Source of the DNA: Plantactinospora sp040120695
Lineage (GTDB): Bacteria; Actinomycetota; Actinomycetes; Mycobacteriales; Micromonosporaceae
Length of the DNA stretch: 64,000 bases
Assembly: GCF_040120695.1 (NCBI RefSeq)
Contig: NZ_JBEEAC010000031.1
Location: 5,513-69,512, forward strand
Direction: 5' to 3'
Every line of letters begins with the position of its first letter. The stretch's first letter is position 1. A program made the position numbers and the translations under genes. Under the pieces are notes generated by a model. It was not told the origin of the DNA. It did no database searches and saw only the letters and a list, made by a program, of their open reading frames with translations. This document shows, in pieces, positions 15,840 to 24,733 of the stretch.

Positions 15840-18800
15840 ATGGACGGGACGGCACGGGTACGTGCAAGAGCCGCACTGATCGGCGGTACGGCACTCGCCC
15901 TGCTGCTGTCCGGGAACGTACCCGCCCGGGGTGCGCCGGCCGCCGGCAACGAGGCGCGTGCCGTCGCGCCGGCGGCGCTCTCGGTCGCCGGTACGCCGGT
16001 GGCCCGCAAGCCGGTGCCGCCGGACCCGGCGGAACGAGCCGCGGCCGGACCCGCCCCGGTCGCCGTCTGGCCGGCGCCGGGCACCGCGGAGGTGACCACG
16101 CCGGCCAGAGGTGGTGCGGGCGTCGCGGCAGCGTCCAGCCGCGCCGGTGACCTGCCGATCTGGCTCGGCGCGGCGGGACCGGAGAGCGTCCGTACCAGGG
16201 TCGAGGTGCTCGCCCCGGACCAGCCGCGGCGACTCGGCATCACCGGCATGCTGATCCGGCTCGGCCGCGCGGACCCGGCTGCGGGGACCAAGCCCGCCCG
16301 GGTGGCGCTGGAGGTGGACTATTCCGCCTTCCGGGCGGCGGTCGGCGGCGAGTTCGCCGCCCGGCTGCGCCTGGTCCGGCTGCCCGACTGCGCGCTGTCG
16401 GCCAGCTGCGCGACCGGCGCGGCCGAGGTGACCACCCGCAACCGGTTCCGGGACAGCCGGCTGCGGGCCGAGGTGGAGGTGCCGGCCACCGGCAGCGCCC
16501 TGTACGCGGTGATGGCCGCCCCGTCCGGCAGCACCGGTTCGTTCGCCGCGACCGAACTGGCCCCGTCCGCCCGATGGCAGGTCGGATTGCAGTCCGGTGA
16601 ATTCACCTGGTCGTACGGGATGAAGGCGCCGCAGGTGCCGGGCCCGGAGCCTGAGCTGTCCCTTACCTACTCGTCGGGCGGCGTGGACGGCCGGATGGGC
16701 TCGTCGAACAACCAGCCGTCCTGGGTCGGTGAGGGCTTCGACCTCGCGCCCGGCTACATCCAGCGCTCGTACCGGCAGTGTCAGAAGGACAGCGGCGGCA
16801 ACGCGGGCACCCTCGACCAGTGCTGGGTGTCGCAGAACGCCACCTCGGTCTTCGACGGGGTGGGCGGGGAACTGGTCCGGGACGATGTCACCGGCACGTG
16901 GCGGGCGCAGGAGGACAACGGCTGGCGAGTCGAGTTGCTCACCGGCGCCAACAACGGTGACAACGACGGTGAGCACTGGCGGCTGACCTCGCCCGAGGGC
17001 ACCCAGTACTACTTCGGCCTGAATCGGCTACCCGGCTGGACCGGCGGGCAGACCGAGACGCAGTCCGCCTGGACCGTCCCGGTCTTCGGCAACCACCCGG
17101 ACGAGCCGTGCCGCACCAGCAACCCGGCCACCTCCTGGTGCCACCAGGCGTACCGGTGGAACCTGGACTACGTCGTCGACCGGCACGGCGACGTGATCTC
17201 GTACCACTACCAGAAGGAAACCAACTCCTACGGGCGCTGGAACGGTATGCCGTACTTCGGCGAGACCACGCCGTACACCCGGGGTGGCTACCTGGCCCGG
17301 GTGGACTACGGCCAGCGGGCCGACTCGATCTACACCCGCCCGGCCCCGGCCCGGATCGTCTACACCGTGGCCGACCGCTGCCGGACCACCGGCACCGCGT
17401 GCGACCCGGCGAACCCGGCCAACTGGAAGAACTGGCCGGACACCCCGTGGGACCAGAGCTGCGTCAGCTCCTGCACGTACTACTGGGAGCCGACGTTCTG
17501 GAGCGGCAAGCGGCTCGCCTCGGTCGCCACCGAGGTGCAGACCGGCGGCGGTTACGCGCGGGTGGACTCGTGGACCCTGCGCCACTCCTATCCCGACCCG
17601 TACCCGTCGTCGGAGCCGTGGGGCGAGGAGGGCGACGCCAGCCGGTCGCTGTGGCTCAACGGCATCACCCGTACCGGGCAGGTGGACGGGACGATCGCCC
17701 TGCCCGAGGTGACCTTCGCCGGCGTGGCGCTGGCCAACCGGCACAACTCCAACCAGGATTTCCCCAGCCTCTACAAGTGGCGGGTCGCGGCGATCAACAA
17801 CGAGACCGGTGGCCGGACCGAGGTGCGGTACTCGTCCGCGCAGTGCGGCGTCGAGCCGTACCTCGCCCCGGACCGCAACGTGAGCCGCTGCTACCCGCAC
17901 AGTGACCTCCCGTCGCCGTACGGCGGTCCCGACGTGTTCTACAAGTACCTGGTGGCCGGGGTGACCGAGCGCGACCTGGTGGGCGGCAACCCGGACCAGG
18001 TCACCGAATACGAGTACGTCGGTGGGGCCGCCTGGCGGTACGACGACTCGGACGCCACGCCGACCGCCGACCGGACCTGGAACCAGTGGCGCGGGTACGA
18101 GAAGGTGCGGGTCCGCACCGGCAGCCCGGGATCGGGCACCCAGACCCTGACCGAGCACCTGTTCCTGCGCGGCATGCACGGCGACCCGAACCTCGACGGC
18201 ACGACCAAGACCGTCCGGGTGGCCGACTCACGCGGCGGCGTCGTGAACGACCAGCCGTACTGGCGCGGCTTCGCCCGGGAGAAGACGGCGTTCGCGGTGG
18301 CCACCGGTGCGGCCGTCGAGACCACCCTGTCCGAGCCGATGCAGATCCGACGCACGGCCACCCGGGTCCGGCCGCACGGCGCGCTGGAGGCACACCTGAT
18401 CGGCGAGAAGGTGGCGCAGACGGTGACCACGCTCTCCGGGGCGACCCGGACCACCGAGGTCCGCAACGACTACGACAGCTACGGCCGGCTGATCCGCACC
18501 AACGATCTGGGCGACGTCGCGGTGGCCGGGGACGACGTGTGCAACCGGGCCACCTACCTCGACAACCTGTCCGCCTGGGTGCTCAACGCGCAGGCCCGGG
18601 TGGAGACCGTGGGGGTGTCCTGCGACGCCACCCCCAGCTACCCGGCCGACCTGGTCTCCGACCGTCGGTTCTACTTCGACGGATCGACCGTGTGGGGTGC
18701 CACGCCCAGCAGCGGAGACGTCACCCGGGTCGAGGAGGCGACCGGTCACAGCGGTGGGGCGCCGGTCTACGTGGTGACCGAGCGGATGGTGCGGGACGCG

Positions 18801-21800
18801 CACGGGCGGATCGTCGAGAAGTTCGACGCGTTGGGCAACCGGACCATGTCCACGTACGGCCCGGCGACCGGCGCGCCGCCGACCGTGCTGACCGTCACCA
18901 ATCCGCTCGGGCACGTCACCACGACGAACTTCCACCCGCTGCTCGGGGTGGCGGTACGCACGGTGGACCAGAACAACCGGGTGGTCGAGACCGCCCACGA
19001 CGCGCTGGGGCGGGTGCTGCGGGCCTGGGGTCCGGGCCGGGACCGGGCCAGCCAGACCCCGACCGTGGAGTTCGGGTACACGATCCGCAACACCGGGCCG
19101 TCGGTGGTGGAGACCCGCGCGCTGCTACCCGGCGGCAGCGGCTACCGCAGCAGCTTCACGTTGCACGACGGGCTCTTGCGGGAACGGCAGACGCAGTCCC
19201 CGTCACCGGCCGGCGGGCGGATCGTGGTCGACACCCGGTACGACGCGCACGGCCGGGTGGACCGCACCAGCGGTCCGTACTGGAACAACCAGGCCGGTCC
19301 GGGCGGGACCCTGCTCGACGTACCGGACTCGTCGATCCCGGCCCTGACCCGGTTCCTCTACGACGGGGCGAACCGCGAGACGGCCGAGATCTTCCTGAGC
19401 AACGGGGTGGAGAGGTGGCGCACCACGACCACGTACGGCGGGAACTGGATGGCGGTCGACCCGCCCGCCGGCCAGACCGCTACCCGTGAGGTCTACGACG
19501 GACTGCACCGGGTGGTGGAGCTGCACCAGTTCGTCGGCGGCGCCCCGACCGGGCTGTACGAGGTGACCCGGTACGGCTACGACAAGGCCGGGAACCTGGC
19601 CACGGTGACCGACCCGGCCGGCAACGTCTGGCGGAACTCGTACGACCTGCGCGGGCGCAAGACCCGTACGGAGGATCCGGACACCGGCACCAGCACGTCC
19701 AGCTACGACCACGAGGGTCGGGTCACCTCGACCACCGACGGGCGGGGCCGAACCCTGGCGCACACCTACGACGCGCTGGGCCGCAAGACCGGCACGTACG
19801 AGGGTTCGACCGGCGGGGCGAAGCTGGCCGAGTGGAGCTACGACACCGCACCGGGCGGCCGGGGACTGGTCGCGGGGGCGACCCGGCACGCGGGCGGCCA
19901 CGCGTACCGCACCGAGGTGCTCGGGTACGACGGGGCAGGTCGGCCCACCGGGAACGCGTTGGTGCTCCCGGCCGCAGAGGGGGCGCTCGCCGGGCGGTAC
20001 GAGACCCGGTTCGAGTACAACGCGGGCGGGCAGGTCACCGCGACCCACCTGCCGGGTGCTGGCGACCTGCCGGCGGAAACGCTGCGGCACGGGTACGGGG
20101 CGGGCGTGCTGAGCCTGCCGACCACGCTGGACACGTCGAGCACGACGCTGGTCGCCTCGACGGCATACACCGAGCTTGGGGAGCTGCGAGCGCTGTCGCT
20201 GGGTGCCGCGCCGGTGCAGGTGACCCGGGAGTTCGGCTACGAGACCGATACCCGGCGGCAGGCCAGCGCGGTGACCCGGACGAAGGCGGGTGGCACCGAG
20301 ACCACGGTGTCGTCGGTCGGCTACAGCTACGACGCGAGCGGCAACGTGACCCGGATCGCGGACACGGCGGTGGCCGACACCCAGTGCTTCCGCTCCGACT
20401 ACCTGCGCCGGCTCACCGAGGCCTGGACCCCGGCGTCCGGGGACTGCGGCACGCCGCCCAGCGTGGCCTCCCTCGGCGGGCCGGCGCTGTACTGGCATTC
20501 GTACCGCTACGACAACGTCGGCAACCGCACCTCGGAGACCTTCCGCTCGGCCGGCGGCGACACGGTCCGCTCCTACACCTATCCGGCCGCCGGCAGCCCG
20601 CAGCCGCACACGGTGCGATCGGTGACCACCACCGGGCCGGGCGGCTCCCGCACCGACACCTACGCCCACGACGCCGACGGCAACACCACGGTCCGGACGG
20701 TCGACGGGGTGGCGCAGCAGTTGACCTGGGACGTGCAGGGGCAGCTCGGCTCGGTCACCGAGAACGGGAAGGCGGACACCTCCTACCTGTACGACGCGGA
20801 TGGCGCCCGGTTGATCCGGCGTGACCCGGGCGGCACCACCGTCTACCTGGGTGACACCGAGCTGCGGTTGGCGGCCGGCGCGACGACGGTGACCGGTACC
20901 CGGTACTACGCCTTCGGCGAGCGGGCCGTCGCGGTCCGTACCACCGGAAAGCTGACCTGGCTGGTGCCGGACCATCACGGCACCGGGCAGCTGGCCATCG
21001 ACGCCGCCACCTCGCAGGTCACCCGCCGGTACCTGCTGCCGTTCGGCAACCCGCGCGGCCCGGTGCCGCCGGGCTGGCCGGGTGAGCGGGGCTTCGTCGG
21101 CGGGACCGTCGACGGCACCGGGCTGGTACAGCTGGGAGCCCGCGAGTACGACCCGGACATCGGGCGGTTCGTGTCCGTCGACCCGCTGATCGACACCGAC
21201 GATCCTCAACAGCTGCACGGGTACGCGTACGCGAACAACAGCCCGGTCACGTTCACCGACCCGGACGGGTTGCTGGCCAACGCGAAGGAGAAGCCGAAGC
21301 CGAAGAAGCCGAGGGAGCCGAAGGAGCGCAAGCCGGACCCGCGCCTGGTCGGGGTGCGGGACAAGGAGATGCGGGAGCGGATTGTCAAGATCGCTGAGGC
21401 GGAGTGGAAGCGGTCGCAGAAGCTCGCCAAGAAGTACGGCGGTCTCGACAAGATCCCCGAGTCCGAGTTCGACAAGTACTTCAAGGAGCTTCGCAAGATG
21501 CTCGGCAAGAAGCTCTACAACGAGAAGTTCGGCTCCTGGTTCGAGAACGCCGACGCCAGAACGGCCTGGTGCGGGGTCTTCGCCACCTGGGTGCTGGTCA
21601 AGGCCGGCGTGAATCCCAAGGACCTACCCAAAGGGGCGGCGTGGGCGACGAACTGGGGCCGGAACGACGGTAAACACCGAGATCCACGTCCCGGCGACAT
21701 CGTGGTGTTCGGGAAGCCCGGAGCGGACGGGCACGTGGAGTTCGTGACCAAGGTGCACAAGGACGGCACGATCACCACGATCGGCGGCAACCGCAGGAAC

Positions 21801-21932
21801 CGGGTGAACAAGCAGCGGATCGATCCGAGAAAGGCCACCGCGGGCGCGTCACAGAAGATCTGGCGCTACATCAGCCCACCGGTGTACGTGACCGGCTGGA
21901 GGGACCCGCAGGGGAACTTCGCCTGGAAGTGA
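15840..21932 (+). CDS. Secreted RHS/YD-repeat protein with CHAP-like C-terminal domain
   Basis: A 2030-residue polymorphic-toxin-type protein. ATG 15840 has GGGGG six bases upstream and opens with a signal peptide (basic R-V-R-A-R, then GGTALALLLSG, then A-R-G-A). Residues ~250-300 (PELSLTYSSGGVDGRMGSSN) mark the start of the actinobacterial RHS shell; dozens of Y-D repeats follow, closing with GRFVSVDPLIDTDDPQQLHG and NNSPVTFTDPDG. After a Lys/Pro-rich linker (~1815-1835) comes the C-terminal module: C1911 in AWCGVFATWVL, PGDIVVF, H1965 in GHVEFVTKV and N1984 in GGN, the layout of a CHAP/NlpC-type amidase. It likely cuts peptidoglycan or another peptide after release. No adjacent immunity gene is visible. 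Confidence 0.88.
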   Translation: MDGTARVRARAALIGGTALALLLSGNVPARGAPAAGNEARAVAPAALSVAGTPVARKPVPPDPAERAAAGPAPVAVWPAPGTAEVTTPARGGAGVAAASSRAGDLPIWLGAAGPESVRTRVEVLAPDQPRRLGITGMLIRLGRADPAAGTKPARVALEVDYSAFRAAVGGEFAARLRLVRLPDCALSASCATGAAEVTTRNRFRDSRLRAEVEVPATGSALYAVMAAPSGSTGSFAATELAPSARWQVGLQSGEFTWSYGMKAPQVPGPEPELSLTYSSGGVDGRMGSSNNQPSWVGEGFDLAPGYIQRSYRQCQKDSGGNAGTLDQCWVSQNATSVFDGVGGELVRDDVTGTWRAQEDNGWRVELLTGANNGDNDGEHWRLTSPEGTQYYFGLNRLPGWTGGQTETQSAWTVPVFGNHPDEPCRTSNPATSWCHQAYRWNLDYVVDRHGDVISYHYQKETNSYGRWNGMPYFGETTPYTRGGYLARVDYGQRADSIYTRPAPARIVYTVADRCRTTGTACDPANPANWKNWPDTPWDQSCVSSCTYYWEPTFWSGKRLASVATEVQTGGGYARVDSWTLRHSYPDPYPSSEPWGEEGDASRSLWLNGITRTGQVDGTIALPEVTFAGVALANRHNSNQDFPSLYKWRVAAINNETGGRTEVRYSSAQCGVEPYLAPDRNVSRCYPHSDLPSPYGGPDVFYKYLVAGVTERDLVGGNPDQVTEYEYVGGAAWRYDDSDATPTADRTWNQWRGYEKVRVRTGSPGSGTQTLTEHLFLRGMHGDPNLDGTTKTVRVADSRGGVVNDQPYWRGFAREKTAFAVATGAAVETTLSEPMQIRRTATRVRPHGALEAHLIGEKVAQTVTTLSGATRTTEVRNDYDSYGRLIRTNDLGDVAVAGDDVCNRATYLDNLSAWVLNAQARVETVGVSCDATPSYPADLVSDRRFYFDGSTVWGATPSSGDVTRVEEATGHSGGAPVYVVTERMVRDAHGRIVEKFDALGNRTMSTYGPATGAPPTVLTVTNPLGHVTTTNFHPLLGVAVRTVDQNNRVVETAHDALGRVLRAWGPGRDRASQTPTVEFGYTIRNTGPSVVETRALLPGGSGYRSSFTLHDGLLRERQTQSPSPAGGRIVVDTRYDAHGRVDRTSGPYWNNQAGPGGTLLDVPDSSIPALTRFLYDGANRETAEIFLSNGVERWRTTTTYGGNWMAVDPPAGQTATREVYDGLHRVVELHQFVGGAPTGLYEVTRYGYDKAGNLATVTDPAGNVWRNSYDLRGRKTRTEDPDTGTSTSSYDHEGRVTSTTDGRGRTLAHTYDALGRKTGTYEGSTGGAKLAEWSYDTAPGGRGLVAGATRHAGGHAYRTEVLGYDGAGRPTGNALVLPAAEGALAGRYETRFEYNAGGQVTATHLPGAGDLPAETLRHGYGAGVLSLPTTLDTSSTTLVASTAYTELGELRALSLGAAPVQVTREFGYETDTRRQASAVTRTKAGGTETTVSSVGYSYDASGNVTRIADTAVADTQCFRSDYLRRLTEAWTPASGDCGTPPSVASLGGPALYWHSYRYDNVGNRTSETFRSAGGDTVRSYTYPAAGSPQPHTVRSVTTTGPGGSRTDTYAHDADGNTTVRTVDGVAQQLTWDVQGQLGSVTENGKADTSYLYDADGARLIRRDPGGTTVYLGDTELRLAAGATTVTGTRYYAFGERAVAVRTTGKLTWLVPDHHGTGQLAIDAATSQVTRRYLLPFGNPRGPVPPGWPGERGFVGGTVDGTGLVQLGAREYDPDIGRFVSVDPLIDTDDPQQLHGYAYANNSPVTFTDPDGLLANAKEKPKPKKPREPKERKPDPRLVGVRDKEMRERIVKIAEAEWKRSQKLAKKYGGLDKIPESEFDKYFKELRKMLGKKLYNEKFGSWFENADARTAWCGVFATWVLVKAGVNPKDLPKGAAWATNWGRNDGKHRDPRPGDIVVFGKPGADGHVEFVTKVHKDGTITTIGGNRRNRVNKQRIDPRKATAGASQKIWRYISPPVYVTGWRDPQGNFAWK

Positions 21933-21956
21933 GCCGGCGCGGATAGTCGCGCCGTG

Positions 21957-21990
21957 GTCGGGGCGGCCCGGATCGACGGGCCGCCCCGAC
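21957..21990 (+). terminator. Intrinsic-type hairpin after the RHS gene
   Basis: A perfect 14-base-pair inverted repeat (arms 21957-21970 and 21977-21990, loop GATCGA) starts 24 bases after the RHS stop. There is no U tract, as is usual for actinomycete terminators. Confidence 0.75.
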
Positions 21991-22383
21991 GCGCGGATGA
22001 CCCCGGCGGGTGCCGAAACTCGCCCGGAGCCCGGGGATGCCCTCGTCCTTCTCTCCGGGCCGGAGCCGGGTGCCGACTCCGCCGACCGGCTGGCGAAGCC
22101 GGCGACAACGGACGACGGCGCCGGACCGATCGGCTCAGGGGCACCGGGCCAACGTAGTCCGCCAACTGACCCAGGATCGGGGCGTCCGCAGATCGCTCCA
22201 GAGAACTGGGACGCCCCGATCGCCCCGACATTCCGCCGAAGTCGCACGGGCGAATGTTTCGGTACCGGTGGGTCGACGGTGGACGCGATCGAGGATCGGT
22301 CCTCCGGTCCGATCCCGACGGCTCGGGTCGTTCCCCTCTCCTACCTGCACCGACCTGCGTCCGCCGGCTTGCCGGCATCCGGT
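21991..22383. other. Intergenic region, no gene seen
   Basis: About 390 bases between the RHS terminator and the xylanase operator. Short open frames exist on both strands but have no ribosome binding site, no family resemblance and a composition typical of chance frames. I see no immunity gene for the RHS protein here. Confidence 0.5.
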
Positions 22384-22410
22384 CGGCTTCCGGAACGTTT
22401 CCGGAAGCCG
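22384..22410. promoter_or_regulatory. Palindromic operator upstream of the xylanase
   Basis: A 27-base inverted repeat with perfect 12-base arms (CGGCTTCCGGAA, centre CGT, TTCCGGAAGCCG). It directly abuts the TTGACA -35 hexamer at 22411, and its core GGAACGTTTCC resembles the palindromes bound by LacI-family sugar repressors. A repressor bound here should block RNA polymerase. It could also form a hairpin, but it lies about 450 bases after the preceding stop and next to a promoter, so operator is the better reading. Confidence 0.65.
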
Positions 22411-22440
22411 TTGACAGTGTGGCCGGCCGGTATCGATACT
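22411..22440 (+). promoter_or_regulatory. Vegetative-type promoter of the xylanase gene
   Basis: TTGACA (22411-22416) and GATACT (22435-22440) with an 18-base spacer form a good housekeeping-sigma promoter. The predicted leader (~22447-22498) contains a small inverted repeat CGTCAA-ttg-TTGACG (22464-22478) just before AAGGAGG. Confidence 0.65.
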
Positions 22441-22498
22441 GATCCTTCTGAGGCATGCATACGCGTCAATTGTTGACGTCAAGCATCAAGGAGGTCCG

Positions 22499-24034
22499 GT
22501 GACCAGCGGCCTGAGACAGCGTAAGAAGATTACTCGGATAGCTCTGCCGGCCGCCGTGTTGTTGCTGACAGGCGGCGCTGTGACGGTCCAGTCCATGGAC
22601 CCGGCCGCTGCGGCCGAGACCACGCTGCGGGCCGCGGCGGCCAAGGCCGGGCTGTTCTTCGGCGTCGCCGCCTCACCCAACCGGCTCCACTCGATCGTCG
22701 GTCAGGAGTTCAACCAACTGACACCCGAGAACGACATGAAGCCGGACAGGATCGCCACCTCGAGCGGCGGGCTGCAGAACACCAGCGGCGCCGACAACCT
22801 GGTCAACCACGCCCAGGCCAACAACATGCTGGTTCGCGGCCACACGTTGGTGTGGCACTCGCAGGCCGGCGCGCTGCAGGGTGCCAGCCAGGCGACGCTG
22901 AACACCTTCATCGGCAACGCCATCAACCGCTGGGGCAGCAGGATCGCGTACTGGGATGTCGTCAACGAGGCGCTGGAGGACAACAACACCGGCCGGCGCC
23001 GGAACCAGTGGCCGCACACCATGAACCGGGACGCGAACGGCGACGGTGACTTCTTCGACTCCGGCGACACCGACGTCATCCGGGACTCGTTCATCCGGGC
23101 GAAGCAGGTCGTGCAGGCCGGCGGGCTGACCACCAAGCTCTGCATCAACGACTATGACGTCGAGGGCCTGACCGTCCAGGGCGGTACCCCGAACCGCAAG
23201 GCCAACGCACTGTACGACATCGTCCGCAACTACCGGCAGTACATCGACTGCGTCGGGTTCCAGGCGCACTTCAACGACAACCCGAACAGCATCATCACCG
23301 ACGACCTGCAAGCCAACATCCAGCGCTTCGCCGACCTCGGCGTCGAGGTGCACATCAGCGAGCTGGACATCGACGACGACCTGAGCAACAACGACATCGG
23401 CACGGGCCAGGCGGAGAACTACCGCAAGGTCGTCCGGGCCTGCCTGAACGTCGCGAAGTGCACCGGCATCACCGTCTGGGGCATTGCCGACAGCGAGTCG
23501 TGGCGCTCCTCGGAGCGGGGCCTGCTCTTCACCGGCAGCAACGGGAACTACCAGAAGAAGGCCGCCTACCACGCGGTCCTCGACGAGCTGAACAAGGGCC
23601 GGAACTCGACGCCGCCGCCGACCACGCCGCCGGTGACGCCCTCCGTCCCGCCGACCACGCCACCGGTCGGCCCGACGACTCCGCCCCCGACCACTCCGCC
23701 GCCGACCACTCCGCCGAACCCGACCACTCCGCCGAACCCGACCACCGGGTGCTCGGCGACGGTCTCGCTGAACTCCTGGACCGGTGGCTTCGTCGCCACC
23801 GTGCGGGTCACCGCCGGCGCCGCGCCGATCAGCGGGTGGAGCGTCCAGCTCACCCTGCCGTCCGGGGTCACCGTGACCAACGCCTGGAACGCCAACCGCA
23901 GCGGCTCCAGCGGCACCGTGCAGTTCAGTAACGTCAGCTACAACGGGTCGGTGAACGCCGGCCAGTCCACCGAGTTCGGCTTCCAGGGCGTCGGGACGGC
24001 CACCGGCCTGAGCCCGGTGTGCACCGCCACCTGA
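22499..24034 (+). CDS. Secreted endo-1,4-beta-xylanase, GH10 with CBM2-like domain
   Basis: A 511-residue secreted xylan-degrading enzyme. A signal peptide (R-Q-R-K-K-I-T-R, then IALPAAVLLLTGGAV, then AAAAE) precedes a GH10 barrel (~residues 40-365): QLTPENDMKP, RGHTLVWHSQ, acid/base E157 in WDVVNEAL, nucleophile E288 in VHISELDID and GITVWGIADSESW. A Thr/Pro linker with repeated T-P-P units (~375-417) leads to a family-2-type cellulose/xylan-binding module (CSATVSLNSWTGGF to SPVCTAT) with its two terminal cysteines. AAGGAGG directly precedes GTG 22499. The gene is monocistronic, with operator, promoter and terminator all visible. Confidence 0.95.
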   Translation: MTSGLRQRKKITRIALPAAVLLLTGGAVTVQSMDPAAAAETTLRAAAAKAGLFFGVAASPNRLHSIVGQEFNQLTPENDMKPDRIATSSGGLQNTSGADNLVNHAQANNMLVRGHTLVWHSQAGALQGASQATLNTFIGNAINRWGSRIAYWDVVNEALEDNNTGRRRNQWPHTMNRDANGDGDFFDSGDTDVIRDSFIRAKQVVQAGGLTTKLCINDYDVEGLTVQGGTPNRKANALYDIVRNYRQYIDCVGFQAHFNDNPNSIITDDLQANIQRFADLGVEVHISELDIDDDLSNNDIGTGQAENYRKVVRACLNVAKCTGITVWGIADSESWRSSERGLLFTGSNGNYQKKAAYHAVLDELNKGRNSTPPPTTPPVTPSVPPTTPPVGPTTPPPTTPPPTTPPNPTTPPNPTTGCSATVSLNSWTGGFVATVRVTAGAAPISGWSVQLTLPSGVTVTNAWNANRSGSSGTVQFSNVSYNGSVNAGQSTEFGFQGVGTATGLSPVCTAT

Positions 24035-24040
24035 GCACCA

Positions 24041-24079
24041 CCCGTGCTGGACGGGCGGCCCGCGTCCGTCCAGCACGGG
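24041..24079 (+). terminator. Terminator of the xylanase gene
   Basis: Perfect 14-base arms (CCCGTGCTGGACGG at 24041-24054 and its complement at 24066-24079) with an 11-base loop, starting six bases after the stop codon. Confidence 0.85.
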
Positions 24080-24136
24080 CCCGACGCTGATGACGGCGCT
24101 CCGTAGCGGGATCTGATCGTCCACTCTCGTGACACC

Positions 24137-24173
24137 CTCGTCGTCCGCCCGCCGATGCCGGGCGGGCGACGAG
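24137..24173. terminator. Second hairpin downstream of the xylanase
   Basis: Fifteen-base arms at 24137-24151 and 24159-24173 pair with one mismatch (a G.U in RNA) around a seven-base loop. It may be a back-up terminator; there is no gene on the minus strand that clearly needs it. Confidence 0.55.
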
Positions 24174-24250
24174 GTTCGCCGACCTTCGACGACCGGTTCC
24201 AGGTACACGCTCTCGGTCCGCCGGATCCTCGACGCCGGCCAGCCGAGCGC

Positions 24251-24298
24251 CGCCCGCCGGGCCGCCGGGAGCGCCCGCCCGCCGGGCCGCCGGGAGCG
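24251..24298. repeat. Two-copy GC-rich tandem repeat
   Basis: A 23-base unit, starting CGCCCGCCGGGCCGCC, occurs at 24251-24273 and identically at 24276-24298. It lies in non-coding DNA and probably arose by slippage. Confidence 0.6.
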
Positions 24299-24733
24299 CG
24301 AGGCCCTTCTCGTCAACGGGCCGACGGACGCGGCAATCCCCGTCGACAGACACCGGCGGCACAACGGAGGGCGCGACCGTCCTCAATGGCAGGGCCCGAA
24401 AGTCGCGTCACCACCTCGGTCGAGGTGATTGATGGTAACAAATGGCATTGATCTGCGTTCTACCTCTAGGCGCGACTTTCCGGAATGTGTAAGGTGAGCG
24501 CACCGCCGAGCAGGCCGACGTCCCGGGCCGGCGGCGCGTGTGTCGGGGCAGGTCGGGGGAAGGTCGCGCCGCGCACCTTTCCGATTGACTGCGCGGCAGA
24601 GGCGGGTTGCGACCGCTCGATCGGGCGATCCGTCTCCTGGGTGCGGGTTATGCGGACGTCCACAGGGGAGGCGGCAGGCATCTCGGCCCCCTTCGACGTG
24701 TAGCGGTGAGCTGAGACGAAGGAGGCAATGGCC
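24299..24733. other. Intergenic region upstream of the ABC transporter genes
   Basis: About 435 bases with no convincing gene. A short less GC-rich patch near 24420-24500 is the likeliest place for the transporter promoter, but I cannot point to a clear -35/-10 pair or an operator like the one before the xylanase. Confidence 0.4.

Noticed and set aside
19203..21218. 671-codon minus-strand frame opposite the first RHS gene
   Set aside because: Codon-bias shadow of the Y-D repeat region.
22384..22410. Terminator of the RHS gene
   Set aside because: A better hairpin lies 24 bases after the RHS stop, and this palindrome directly touches a -35 hexamer.
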